Assembly: GCF_900239345.1 (NCBI RefSeq)
Contig: NZ_OESZ01000023.1
Coordinates: 124,001-188,000 of the forward strand
Length of the DNA: 64,000 nt
Direction of reading: 5' to 3'
Origin: Tenacibaculum dicentrarchi
Lineage (GTDB): Bacteria; Bacteroidota; Bacteroidia; Flavobacteriales; Flavobacteriaceae
The notes under the pieces are model-generated. The model was not told where the DNA came from. It saw nothing but the letters and a program-made list of their open reading frames with translations, and ran no database searches. Positions within the stretch are counted from its first letter, which is position 1, and every line of letters begins with the position of its first letter. Below, piece by piece: positions 1 through 8,222 of this stretch. Made by a program: the position numbers and the translations under genes.

Positions 1-903
1 CAAATACCGCTACCAAATGCAATTGTAAAGGATACTGTAAAATCTGTATTTGTACTTGTTATTGGAGAATCAGCAAGGAGCGCAAACTTTTCATTATATG
101 GGTATGATAGAAATACCAATCCTTTACTCTCTCAAATAAAAGACCTGCATGCTTACAAAGCCAAATCCTCTGCGACTTATACAACCGCAGGTGTTAAGGC
201 TATTTTAGAACATAAAAACACCAGTGATTTATATGAAATTTTACCAAATTATTTATTTAGAAATGGTATTGATGTAATATGGAGAACAACAAATTGGGGA
301 GAACCGACTGTTAAAATTAAAGACTATTTAAAAAGAGATGACTTAATAAAATTAGATAAAAAAGCTAAATCTGAATACGATGAAGTTTTATTAAGTGGTT
401 TAGAAAAACAAATATCAGAAAGCAAAAAAAATAAAATATTAATAGTACTACATACCAGTACTAGCCACGGACCTACCTATTATAAAAAATATCCAGCAGA
501 ATTTAATCAATTTACGCCAGTCTGTAAAAGTGTAGAATTAGCGAAATGCACACAAAAAGAATTAATAAATGCTTACGATAACACAATTGTTTATACAGAT
601 TATATGCTGGCAAACTTAATTGAAAGGTTAAAAAAACTAGACACTTATAATACTGCTATGATGTATGTTTCTGACCATGGAGAATCTTTAGGTGAAAAAA
701 ATTTATATATGCATGGTTTACCGATGAGTATTGCTCCAAAAGAACAATTTGAGATTCCGTTTATCGTTTGGGCATCTAATAATTCTAGCAACTTTAAAAA
801 TAAAGAAATACTATCTCAACACTATGTTTTTCATAGTGTTTTAGACTTTCTAGCAATAGACAGCCCTATTTATGATGAAAAAATGAGTATTTTTAAAAAA
901 TAA
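1..903 (+). CDS. EptA-like phosphoethanolamine transferase / sulfatase-fold protein (5' end outside window)
   Basis: The reading frame is open from the first base, so only about 300 C-terminal residues are visible and the membrane domain lies outside the window. The visible part is the periplasmic alkaline-phosphatase-fold domain. It begins with the metal-binding motif VLVIGESARSANFSLYGYDR, then a Thr-containing stretch (SATYTTAGVK) at the position of the phospho-accepting Thr. HTSTSHGPTYYKKYP, NAYDNTIVYTD and YVSDHGESLGE follow. These match the EptA/YhjW family, which moves phosphoethanolamine onto lipid A or other glycans at the outer face of the inner membrane. The family is clear; the acceptor substrate is unknown. 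Confidence 0.85.
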   Translation, partial: QIPLPNAIVKDTVKSVFVLVIGESARSANFSLYGYDRNTNPLLSQIKDLHAYKAKSSATYTTAGVKAILEHKNTSDLYEILPNYLFRNGIDVIWRTTNWGEPTVKIKDYLKRDDLIKLDKKAKSEYDEVLLSGLEKQISESKKNKILIVLHTSTSHGPTYYKKYPAEFNQFTPVCKSVELAKCTQKELINAYDNTIVYTDYMLANLIERLKKLDTYNTAMMYVSDHGESLGEKNLYMHGLPMSIAPKEQFEIPFIVWASNNSSNFKNKEILSQHYVFHSVLDFLAIDSPIYDEKMSIFKK

Positions 904-916
904 TTTAACAGATTAT

Positions 917-966
917 TTATCATCATTTCATTATTGTTTAAATTAATACTACTGAAATGGTGATAA
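917..966. terminator. Inverted repeat between convergent genes, possible terminator
   Basis: A 14-bp stem (917-930 with 953-966, one G-T pair) encloses a 22-nt loop between the convergent eptA-like and aat genes. Neither side carries a clean T-run, so terminator function is plausible but weak. Confidence 0.35.
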
Positions 967-972
967 AAAAAT

Positions 973-1596
973 TTACAATAATTTCAAAAAATCACTCCTA
1001 TTAATTTCACGAGCACCTAAACTTTCTAGGTGTTCGTTATAAACTTGGCAATCTATTAATTTATATCCGCAGTTTTTAGCCAAAAAAATAAAAGCAACTT
1101 TACTCATATTACTCGCTTTACTAAACATACTTTCGCCACAAAAAACACCGTTTTTTAAATCGATACCATACAAACCTGCAACTAAAATATCATCTTGCCA
1201 AACTTCTATTGATTTTGCAATTCCTTTATCGTGTAAATTGATATAAGCATCTTCCATATCATCAGTAATCCAAGTTCCTAACTGGTCATTTCTGTTAATA
1301 TGTCTACAATTAAAAATAACATCATTAAAAGCTTTATTCTCTGTAATTACAAAATTATCTTTTCGCAAAACCTGTTTCATAGATTTTGAAACTTTTACCT
1401 CATCAGGAAATAAAACCATACGCTGTGGTGGCGCATACCAAACAATTGGCTCTCCCTCATTAAACCACGGAAAAATTCCATTTTTATAAGCAAACTCTAA
1501 ACGTTCTGCCGATAAATCGCCGCCAAATGCCAAAACTCCTTCTTCATTTGCAAATTCATGTGGTGGAAATACTATTTCTTCAGGTAACCAAATCAT
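973..1596 (-). CDS. aat: Leucyl/phenylalanyl-tRNA--protein transferase
   Basis: Aat moves Leu or Phe from aminoacyl-tRNA onto the N-terminus of proteins starting with Lys or Arg, marking them for ClpS/ClpAP degradation through the N-degron pathway in the cytosol. The 207-residue product has the family signatures LAFGGDLS near residue 24, GIFPWFNEGEPIVWYAPPQR in the first half, GVFCGESMFSKASNMSKVA near residue 150 and DCQVYNEHLESLGAREI at the C-terminus. It is slightly shorter than the E. coli enzyme but looks complete. It is convergent with the eptA-like gene and divergent from the FAD dehydrogenase. Confidence 0.96.
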   Translation of the reverse strand: MIWLPEEIVFPPHEFANEEGVLAFGGDLSAERLEFAYKNGIFPWFNEGEPIVWYAPPQRMVLFPDEVKVSKSMKQVLRKDNFVITENKAFNDVIFNCRHINRNDQLGTWITDDMEDAYINLHDKGIAKSIEVWQDDILVAGLYGIDLKNGVFCGESMFSKASNMSKVAFIFLAKNCGYKLIDCQVYNEHLESLGAREINRSDFLKLL

Positions 1597-1708
1597 CTAA
1601 AAAACACTTATAAATATTAATAAACATCACAAATATAATCACAAAAAAATACATCAATAATTCTTATCAAAATAAAGAGCTATCTAATCAAATCTATATT
1701 ATTTTGCA

Positions 1709-1716
1709 TAATTTTG
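1709..1716 (+). promoter_or_regulatory. Candidate -7 element (TAATTTTG) abutting the start codon
   Basis: TAATTTTG matches the Bacteroidota -7 consensus TAnnTTTG and ends only 4 nt before the ATG at 1721. If it is used, transcription would start at or just inside the start codon, implying a leaderless or nearly leaderless mRNA. No downstream Met fits the fold better. Confidence 0.45.
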
Positions 1717-1720
1717 CAAA

Positions 1721-3277
1721 ATGGTAAAAGAACTTCAACTACGCGTTAATTTAATAGAAGAAAAGAAAGCTGATATTTTAAAAAAGAAAGCTTCTTTAAA
1801 ATTAGGAATCACTATTTCAGACATAACTACGGTAAAAGTATTACGTAAATCGATTGATGCACGTAAAAAAGACGTGATTTTTAATTATAAAGTAGCTGTT
1901 TATATAAATGAACCTTTACCTGATACACCTGATTATATCTTTAATTATCAAGATGTTTCAAATGCAAAAGAAATTCATATTATTGGGTTTGGCCCTGCGG
2001 GAATGTACGCTGCACTTCGTTGTATTGAACTAGGTTATAAACCGATTGTTTTAGAACGTGGAAAAAATGTACAAGACCGTCGTAGAGATTTACGTGCTAT
2101 TAATCAAGAGCATTTTGTAAATGAAGATTCTAACTACTGTTTTGGTGAAGGTGGTGCAGGAACGTATTCTGATGGAAAATTATATACTCGAAGTTTAAAA
2201 CGTGGTGATGTTCGTCGAATATTTGAAAATTTAGTATATCATGGAGCTACAGAAGATATTTTAATTGATGCACATCCACATATTGGAACTAATAAATTAC
2301 CTAAAATTATTCAGAATATCCGTGAGAATATTATAAAATATGGTGGAGAAGTTCATTTTGATACTCGTGTTACAGATTTTGTTATAAAAAGTAGCAAAAT
2401 ACAAGCATTACGATTAAATAATGGTAACGAAATGACTGTTAATTCTGTAATTTTAGCAACTGGTCATTCTGCTAGAGATATTTACGAATTATTAAACCGA
2501 AAAAATATTTTATTAAAAGCAAAATCATTTGCAATGGGAGTTCGTGTAGAACATCCTCAAGAAATTATTGACCAAATTCAATATAGTTGTGATGGTCAAA
2601 GAGATGAATTATTACCTGCCGCAGCTTATAGTTTAGTACAACAAGTAAATAACAGAGGAGTTTATTCATTTTGTATGTGTCCTGGTGGATTTATTGTACC
2701 AGCTGCAACTGCAAATGGTGAAGTTGTTGTAAATGGAATGTCTCCATCTCGAAGAAATAATAAATTTGCAAACTCAGGAATTGTTGTTGAATTAAATATT
2801 GATAAAGATTTTAGAAAATACGAACATTTTGGTGCTTTAAAAGGATTAGAATTTCAAAAAGATTTAGAAAAATTAGCTTTTAATGCTGGTGGAAAAAGTC
2901 AGGTTGCACCTGCACAACGTTTAACTGATTTTGTTGAAGGTAATTTATCATCATCATTAAATGAAACTTCTTATCAACCTGGATTAAAATCATCGCCATT
3001 ACACTCATTACTTCCAAAAATAATTGGCGGTAGGTTACGTAAAGGTTTTGATGCTTTTGGTAAAAAAATGCACGGGTATTATACATCCGAAGCAAATATT
3101 ATAGGGGTTGAATCTCGTACTTCATCACCTGTAAATATCCCTAGAAAAGAAAATTTAGAACACCCACAATTAGAAGGTTTATACCCTTGTGGTGAAGGTG
3201 GTGGTTATGCTGGTGGAATTATCTCAGCAGCTATGGATGGCGAGCGTTGTGCAGAAGCTGCTATCGCTAACTTATAA
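1721..3277 (+). CDS. FAD-dependent dehydrogenase (COG2509-type)
   Basis: This 518-residue protein has a small N-terminal region of about 85 residues and then a Rossmann dinucleotide-binding motif, IIGFGPAGMYAALRCIELGY, followed by VLERGKNVQDRRRD. Further FAD-fold signatures are CFGEGGAGTYSDGKLYTR, VILATGHSARD and, at the C-terminus, LYPCGEGGGYAGGIISAAMDG. This is the pattern of the uncharacterised FAD-dependent dehydrogenase family that is widespread in Bacteroidota. The flavin fold is certain; the substrate is unknown. It stands alone and begins almost directly after a promoter-like element. Confidence 0.88.
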   Translation: MVKELQLRVNLIEEKKADILKKKASLKLGITISDITTVKVLRKSIDARKKDVIFNYKVAVYINEPLPDTPDYIFNYQDVSNAKEIHIIGFGPAGMYAALRCIELGYKPIVLERGKNVQDRRRDLRAINQEHFVNEDSNYCFGEGGAGTYSDGKLYTRSLKRGDVRRIFENLVYHGATEDILIDAHPHIGTNKLPKIIQNIRENIIKYGGEVHFDTRVTDFVIKSSKIQALRLNNGNEMTVNSVILATGHSARDIYELLNRKNILLKAKSFAMGVRVEHPQEIIDQIQYSCDGQRDELLPAAAYSLVQQVNNRGVYSFCMCPGGFIVPAATANGEVVVNGMSPSRRNNKFANSGIVVELNIDKDFRKYEHFGALKGLEFQKDLEKLAFNAGGKSQVAPAQRLTDFVEGNLSSSLNETSYQPGLKSSPLHSLLPKIIGGRLRKGFDAFGKKMHGYYTSEANIIGVESRTSSPVNIPRKENLEHPQLEGLYPCGEGGGYAGGIISAAMDGERCAEAAIANL

Positions 3278-3292
3278 TTAACAATATTTGTG

Positions 3293-3323
3293 TTGATTTA
3301 TCTGTAATTACCTCGTATTTTTG
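3293..3323 (+). promoter_or_regulatory. Bacteroidota-type promoter (TTG-N20-TATTTTTG)
   Basis: TTG at 3293-3295 and TATTTTTG at 3316-3323 are 20 nt apart, as expected for the primary sigma factor of Flavobacteriia. Transcription should start near 3330, about 30 nt before the GTG at 3361. Confidence 0.6.
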
Positions 3324-3360
3324 TAATCTAAAAAGGCTTAGATAATTAAGTAACTATAAA

Positions 3361-3984
3361 GTGAAGAAAAAAAGAATCATAAAAAATAAAAAACCACACG
3401 TAAAGCGTTTGCATATTTATTATCAACGCACTGGTTTTTACATGTTTATTTGGGAAAGTTTAAAAGCAGCTTTTTTACCAATAGTACTTGCTGTTGTAGG
3501 TGTATTTTTATTTAATAGATATGTTTATAATATTAACGATGGCTTACAAATAGTAACAGAAACATTTTCTAGACTTGGTATTTTAGCTACTTTTTTTATC
3601 TCTGAAACAATTTTAGGGTTAATTCCGCCTGAAATTTTTATTGCTTGGTCAAAGAAAACAGCCGACCCACTATTAAACTTATCACTTTTAGCAACCTTAT
3701 CATATCTAGGAGGATTAACGGCGTATTTTATAGGAAGATCTGCTTTAAAAATTAAGTCAATAAAAAATTATCTGGAAGTTAAAATGGCTAAAAACCTTAA
3801 AAATACCAGTAAATGGGGAGGTATTTTAATTTTAGTAGGCGCATTATTACCATTGCCGTTTGCTATTAGCTGTTTAACAGCAGGTATGATTAAGTATCCG
3901 TTTAAAAAAGTGGTCTTTTTTGGACTATTTCGTTTTTTACGTTTTGCTATTTATGCTTGGGCTATTTTCAGTATGGTTAATTAA
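3361..3984 (+). CDS. VTT (DedA/SNARE-associated-like) membrane protein
   Basis: The 207-residue protein starts at GTG. Its first 20 residues are strongly basic, then come several hydrophobic segments (about residues 35-55, 70-92, 108-125, 152-175 and 185-205). The loop GLIPPEIFIAWSKK and the helix LILVGALLPLPFAISCLTAGM resemble the re-entrant region of YqaA/DedA-type VTT proteins, which act in the inner membrane in lipid or undecaprenyl-phosphate handling and proton-motive-force homeostasis. The family is likely; the cargo is unknown. It is followed 24 nt downstream by the DUF1456 gene, probably in one transcript. Confidence 0.7.
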   Translation: MKKKRIIKNKKPHVKRLHIYYQRTGFYMFIWESLKAAFLPIVLAVVGVFLFNRYVYNINDGLQIVTETFSRLGILATFFISETILGLIPPEIFIAWSKKTADPLLNLSLLATLSYLGGLTAYFIGRSALKIKSIKNYLEVKMAKNLKNTSKWGGILILVGALLPLPFAISCLTAGMIKYPFKKVVFFGLFRFLRFAIYAWAIFSMVN

Positions 3985-4008
3985 ATTAATATTATTAAAA
4001 ACAAAATT

Positions 4009-4266
4009 ATGGGAGGCTTATCAAACAACGATATATTTAAAAAATTAAGAGTAGCACACAAATTACGTGATACTGATATTGTTGACATTTGTGCTTTAGT
4101 AGATTTTAAAGTTTCTAAAGGAGAATTGGGAGCATTTTTTAGAAATGAGGAACATCCTAAATACATGGAATGTGGTGACCAAATTCTTAGAAATTTTTTA
4201 AATGGATTAGTCATTCATTTAAGAGGCCCAATGCCACCTAAGAAAAAAGTTGAACCAAAAAAATAA
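4009..4266 (+). CDS. DUF1456 (YehS-like) single-domain protein
   Basis: An 85-residue cytosolic protein matching the C-terminal repeat of E. coli YehS: NDIFKKLRVAHKLRDTDIVD, then FRNEEHPKYMECGDQILRNF and LNGLVIHLRG. E. coli YehS has two DUF1456 repeats, while this one has a single repeat and a short Lys/Pro-rich tail. The function of the family is not known. It is followed directly by a strong hairpin terminator, so it ends the two-gene unit with the VTT protein. Confidence 0.8.
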   Translation: MGGLSNNDIFKKLRVAHKLRDTDIVDICALVDFKVSKGELGAFFRNEEHPKYMECGDQILRNFLNGLVIHLRGPMPPKKKVEPKK

Positions 4267-4274
4267 TTTATAAT

Positions 4275-4306
4275 AAAAACCTTCTAATAATTTAGAAGGT
4301 TTTTTA
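4275..4306 (+). terminator. Rho-independent terminator
   Basis: The stem AAAAACCTTCTA (4275-4286) pairs with TAGAAGGTTTTT (4293-4304) across a 6-nt loop and is followed by T residues. It sits between the convergent DUF1456 and NYN genes and its arms are A/T-flanked, so it can work in both directions. Confidence 0.85.
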
Positions 4307-4315
4307 TTATATAAG

Positions 4316-5107
4316 TTAAGCAACTTTTTTATCTCTTATAGAAATGGTAGAATTATCATCATGATAAATCATTTCAAAATCAGAAGTTAAAGCACTAAAC
4401 ATTTTATTAAAATTTTTATATCCATATGTTTTTGAATCAAAATTAGCATCTAATCGATTAATTGATTCTGCTAACTGACTTAGTAAAACCTCCTCATTTT
4501 CTTGCTTAACTGCCAATAAAGCACGTCTAAGAAAAGAAATATCAATTTTCAGTATGTTTTTTAATTTCTTCTTCTTTGACTTTTTTTTGTTCTTTTTTGA
4601 TTTTGATTCTATTATTTTTTCTTCGGATGCTTTTACCTGTTTTTTTTCAGATACTTCTTCGGATACTTTTACTTTAAATTTTTCGGTAAACATAAAAATA
4701 TCACAAGCGTTTACAAATGATTTTGGCGTTTGTTCTTTACCAATTCCCATTACACTTAAACCACTTTCTCGTATTCTATTAGCTATTCCTGTAAAATCAC
4801 TATCGCTTGAAACAAGACAAAAAACATCTATTTTTTCTCGATATAAAATATCCATTGCATCAATAACAAGTGCAATATCAGTAGCATTTTTACCCGTTGT
4901 ATATGCAAATTCTTGAATTGGTTTAATGGCATAAGTACCCAATTGTTCTTTCCATTTTTTCATACGATTTCCCGACCAATCACCATAAATTCTTTTAATT
5001 GTTATTCTACCATATTTTGATACTTCTTCTAGTATATTTTGTAAATATTTAGCCTGTGCATTGTCACCATCTATTAATATGGCTATGTTCTTATTTTTCT
5101 TTTTCAT
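4316..5107 (-). CDS. NYN-domain ribonuclease-like protein with C-terminal OST-HTH/LOTUS domain
   Basis: The N-terminal NYN (PIN-like) domain spans about residues 7-143. It carries the acidic residues expected of a metal-dependent nuclease: D13 in ILIDGDNA, D77 in KNATDIALVIDAMD, and D102 and D104 in VSSDSDF. A Lys/Glu-rich linker (about 146-183, with KKNKKKSKKKK) leads to a LOTUS-type winged helix (about 190-260) ending in GYKNFNKMFSAL. By analogy with LabA/YaiI and eukaryotic LOTUS proteins, it may bind or cleave structured RNA. A paralogue of the same architecture lies at 38537-39313. The gene stands alone. Confidence 0.85.
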   Translation of the reverse strand: MKKKNKNIAILIDGDNAQAKYLQNILEEVSKYGRITIKRIYGDWSGNRMKKWKEQLGTYAIKPIQEFAYTTGKNATDIALVIDAMDILYREKIDVFCLVSSDSDFTGIANRIRESGLSVMGIGKEQTPKSFVNACDIFMFTEKFKVKVSEEVSEKKQVKASEEKIIESKSKKNKKKSKKKKLKNILKIDISFLRRALLAVKQENEEVLLSQLAESINRLDANFDSKTYGYKNFNKMFSALTSDFEMIYHDDNSTISIRDKKVA

Positions 5108-5203
5108 AAACTTATTTCATCATATTTGTATTGATTTTTTTAAATTACAATACTTATTTAAAAATAAAAAAGAAATAATTAAAAAAGATCTTATTAGCAC
5201 AAA

Positions 5204-5228
5204 AAAAGAGCGCATATAGCGCTCTTTT
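5204..5228 (-). terminator. Rho-independent terminator
   Basis: The 10-bp stem AAAAGAGCGC (5204-5213) and GCGCTCTTTT (5219-5228) has a 5-nt loop and an A-run on its left side, which is a T-run on the minus strand. It ends the flavin reductase-DUF3127 unit. Confidence 0.85.
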
Positions 5229-5249
5229 ATCCTATTTATAAACCTTTAA

Positions 5250-5615
5250 TTAAAAAGGTAAATCATCTGGCTCATTTGCCGATAAGTCTGGTGCTTGCTG
5301 AAAACTATCAACAGGTGGTACATTTTGAGGTGCCGCTTGTGCTAAGCTTTCAATTCTCCATCCTTGAATAGCATTGAAGTATTTTGCAACACCTTCTGGA
5401 TTAATCCACTCTCTACCTCTTAAATTAATAGATACTTTTACCTCTTGTCCTACTGAATAATTGTTTAAAAGATCACATTTATCTTGTACAAATTCAATCA
5501 AAATCATTTGAGGATACTGCTCATCTGTAGTTACCACTAATTCACGTTTTCTAAATCCGCTAGCTCCAAATGTTTGCGCTTCGTTAATTAATTTAATCTT
5601 TCCAATAACTTCCAT
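5250..5615 (-). CDS. DUF3127 protein, OB-fold-like with SSB-type acidic tail
   Basis: A 121-residue protein. The first 90 or so residues match DUF3127 (MEVIGKIKLINEAQTFGASG, FRKRELVVTT, LNLRGREW-like NLRGREWINPEG). The family is related to phage and plasmid SSB-like OB folds. A Gln/Pro-rich linker then runs into an acidic end, NEPDDLPF, which closely resembles the DDDIPF tip that SSB proteins use to recruit partners. Single-stranded nucleic-acid binding is inferred from this layout. It lies 8 nt downstream of the flavin reductase gene and is followed by a terminator. Confidence 0.8.
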   Translation of the reverse strand: MEVIGKIKLINEAQTFGASGFRKRELVVTTDEQYPQMILIEFVQDKCDLLNNYSVGQEVKVSINLRGREWINPEGVAKYFNAIQGWRIESLAQAAPQNVPPVDSFQQAPDLSANEPDDLPF

Positions 5616-5623
5616 ATTCTTAT

Positions 5624-6484
5624 CTATTTAATTAAAAGTACTTTCCAAGCACTTTCTACATCATTATTCTTTAAATACTGCTGTGCAAATGTATGTTTTT
5701 TTTCAATTGTAAGCGAAAAATATTTGGGATGTTCTTGCGCAAAGTTATTAACAGCTTCCTGATTAGGTAATTGTGCTACGTTGGCTAACATTCCTAAATT
5801 ATTTCCTGTTAAAACACTACTATTTCTAATTTCTGTAGGTATTTTATCAACTCCAATTCCTACTTCCGAAATTGGCTTAGGTATTTCAAAAAAGCCATCT
5901 CTAGCACGGGTATAATAGCTTCCTCCTGCCCTAGCTACCACATCTATTTTATGCTGATCGATACTTCCATCATCGGCTAATACATTTTCATTAATATGTA
6001 ATTTAACAACTTCACAAATAATTAAATTTCCTGCGCCACCTTGCGTTCCTGTTTCAATAATATCGGTTACTTTACACTCAAATTGCACGGGTGATTCGGC
6101 AACCCTAAAAGGTGCTATTTTATCCGAAGATAACATTGTAAAACCTGCTTTTTCAAACTCATTAACACCTTTAGGGTACATAGCACTACTTAACGACATT
6201 TGTTGTACAATATCATAATTAACTACATTTATAACCACTTCTTTTGTTTGTTCGGCATTTTCTAAGGTATGTTTTTTCGTATTATCTCTTACACTTCTTG
6301 CTGGAGAAAAAATTAACATCGGCGGATTTGCTCCAAAAACATTAAAAAAACTAAAAGGCGATAAGTTAGGCTTTCCATCGGCATCTACAGTACTTGCAAA
6401 AGCAATTGGTCGGGGCGCTATGGCTCCTAATAAATAACTATGTAATTTTGCTACGGGCAATTCTTTAGGATCTAATGACAACAT
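5624..6484 (-). CDS. Flavin reductase-like FMN-binding split-barrel protein
   Basis: A 286-residue cytosolic protein with the flavin-reductase split barrel: LLGAIAPRPIAFASTVDADG and LSPFSFFNVFGANPPMLIFS near the N-terminus, then VRDNTKKHTLENAEQTKEVV and GVNEFEKAGFT. These are typical of the DIM6/NTAB flavoprotein family, which reduces or carries FMN for partner oxygenases. The physiological partner is not visible here. About 100 C-terminal residues, including an Asn/Gln-rich stretch, extend past the barrel. It is the first gene of a two-gene minus-strand unit with DUF3127. Confidence 0.85.
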   Translation of the reverse strand: MLSLDPKELPVAKLHSYLLGAIAPRPIAFASTVDADGKPNLSPFSFFNVFGANPPMLIFSPARSVRDNTKKHTLENAEQTKEVVINVVNYDIVQQMSLSSAMYPKGVNEFEKAGFTMLSSDKIAPFRVAESPVQFECKVTDIIETGTQGGAGNLIICEVVKLHINENVLADDGSIDQHKIDVVARAGGSYYTRARDGFFEIPKPISEVGIGVDKIPTEIRNSSVLTGNNLGMLANVAQLPNQEAVNNFAQEHPKYFSLTIEKKHTFAQQYLKNNDVESAWKVLLIK

Positions 6485-6574
6485 ATTTAATTTATTTTTT
6501 ACTGTAAATATACTACGCTTTCACAAATGAAGTTATTCTCTTATAATATTTTATGAATAGTTTATATTTTAACC

Positions 6575-7723
6575 ATGATTTTTTTTAAAAACACCTATTG
6601 GGCAAAACGAATTAGCGTTTTTATATCTTTATTAATTGTCTCTTTTATCCTATGGAATACCTACATTTTTTTCCAAAAATTTAAAGAAGAAGAACGTGGT
6701 AAAATTGAAATATTTGCGGCTGCTTTTAAAGAACTAACAGCAAATCCTGATTTAAACGAAAACACCAATTTAATTAATAAAATATACCAAACTATTGATG
6801 ATATTCCTACTATTTTGGTCAATAAAAATGGTGAAATTGATTTGTATCGAAATTTAGATACACTAAAATCTAAAAAACCCGAATATCTAAAAGCTCAATT
6901 AGCAATTATGAAAGGACAAAACTCCCCTATTATGATTGAATATTTTGGAATTACACAATATCTTTATTATCGAAATTCAGATTTATTATACAAACTAAAA
7001 TACTATCCTTTAGCCTTATTATTAATTTTAGGATTATTTTTAACCATTGTATTTATGGTTTATAAATCTAGTAAAGTTGCCGAACAAAATAAACTTTGGA
7101 CAGGTATGGCAAAGGAAACTGCACATCAAATAGGTACGCCTTTATCATCATTATTAGGTTGGATAGCTATTTTAAGGTCTGAAAATGTTAATGAAGAATA
7201 TATTGTTGAAATTGAAAAAGATGTTGACCGATTAAATACGATTGCAAATCGTTTTTCTAAAATTGGTTCTTTACCTAAATTAAAAAAATACAATATTGTT
7301 TCAGAAACAGAAAAAGCCTTTAATTATTTAAAATCAAGAAGTTCTAAACAAATTAATTTTTCTTTTTCTTCGGATAAAAAAGAACTTTTCGCTCAATTAA
7401 ATATAGAATTATATGGCTGGGTTATAGAGAACTTAATTAAAAATGCTATTGATGCTATGCAAGGAAAAGGTAGTATATCTTTAAAAATTAAAGATACTCC
7501 TAAATATATAAAAATTACAGTTACAGATTCTGGTAAAGGAATTCAAAAATCAGAATTTAAACAAATATTCACCCCAGGTTTTACAACAAAAAAACGTGGT
7601 TGGGGCTTAGGTTTATCGCTCTCAAAACGTATTATTGAAGATTATCACAAAGGGAGAATAGCTGTTCAAAATTCAGAAATAAATAAAGGTACAACCTTTA
7701 AAATTTCATTAGTTAAGGTTTAA
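6575..7723 (+). CDS. Membrane sensor histidine kinase (orphan)
   Basis: A 382-residue inner-membrane kinase. TM1 is about residues 14-34, a short extracytoplasmic sensor region follows, and TM2 is about 144-163. The phospho-accepting His is H184 in ETAHQIGTPLSSLLGW. The ATPase domain shows an N box (ENLIKNAIDAM), G1 (DSGKGI), F (IFTPGFTTK) and G2 (GWGLGLSLSKRIIEDY), so it should be active. No response regulator is adjacent; its partner must be elsewhere. The neighbouring HIT gene is convergent. Confidence 0.93.
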   Translation: MIFFKNTYWAKRISVFISLLIVSFILWNTYIFFQKFKEEERGKIEIFAAAFKELTANPDLNENTNLINKIYQTIDDIPTILVNKNGEIDLYRNLDTLKSKKPEYLKAQLAIMKGQNSPIMIEYFGITQYLYYRNSDLLYKLKYYPLALLLILGLFLTIVFMVYKSSKVAEQNKLWTGMAKETAHQIGTPLSSLLGWIAILRSENVNEEYIVEIEKDVDRLNTIANRFSKIGSLPKLKKYNIVSETEKAFNYLKSRSSKQINFSFSSDKKELFAQLNIELYGWVIENLIKNAIDAMQGKGSISLKIKDTPKYIKITVTDSGKGIQKSEFKQIFTPGFTTKKRGWGLGLSLSKRIIEDYHKGRIAVQNSEINKGTTFKISLVKV

Positions 7724-7737
7724 TAATGCTTTATTTT

Positions 7738-8130
7738 TTACTCAAAATTACTAGCGATACTTTCAGATAATGCTAAAAATTCTTGTTCAGATAATTTTAC
7801 TTTTTCAATAAATTGAATATCTGACATAGCATTTAAAGGAATTAAATGTACATGAACATGTGGTACTTCTAAACCAATTACACTCATTCCTACACGTTTA
7901 CAAGGAATCGATTTTTCAATCGCTTTTGCTACACGGTAAGAGAAATCCATTAAATTAGTATATTCTTCTTTCGATAAATCAAAAAGCTTGTTTTCTTCTT
8001 TTTTAGGTACAACTAAAGTGTGTCCTTTTGCATTCGGATTGATATCTAAAAAAGCAATAAAATTTTCATCCTCTGCAATTTTATATGAAGGAATTTCTCC
8101 TGAAATTATTTTGGTAAAAATACTTGCCAT
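7738..8130 (-). CDS. HIT family nucleotide hydrolase
   Basis: A 130-residue cytosolic protein with the histidine triad in VPHVHVHLIPL (H91, H93, H95), plus FLDINPNAKGHTLVVPK and an N-terminal MASIFTKIISGEIPSYKI. This is the HinT-type family, which hydrolyses purine nucleoside phosphoramidates or related AMP conjugates through a His-AMP intermediate. The length is normal. It lies just downstream of greA in the same direction (about 90 nt, with a hairpin between), an arrangement I recall from other flavobacteria. Confidence 0.93.
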   Translation of the reverse strand: MASIFTKIISGEIPSYKIAEDENFIAFLDINPNAKGHTLVVPKKEENKLFDLSKEEYTNLMDFSYRVAKAIEKSIPCKRVGMSVIGLEVPHVHVHLIPLNAMSDIQFIEKVKLSEQEFLALSESIASNFE

Positions 8131-8169
8131 CTGTTATATTATTTTAATGTTTAGTGTTTTGTAAAAATA

Positions 8170-8198
8170 AAAAAAGCATTGCAGATGCAATACTTTTA
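8170..8198 (-). terminator. Hairpin after greA, probable terminator
   Basis: The near-palindrome AAAGCATTGCAGATGCAATACTTTT lies between greA and the HIT gene. On the minus strand it reads as a GC-containing hairpin followed by T residues. It may only partly reduce readthrough into the HIT gene. Confidence 0.6.
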
Positions 8199-8222
8199 TT
8201 AAAAAATATTATGTCTGTATTA

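Noticed and set aside
4554..4916. Phe/Ser-rich open frame on the plus strand inside the NYN gene
   Set aside because: It is the antisense shadow of the Lys-rich linker of the NYN-LOTUS gene; it has no homology and no start signal.
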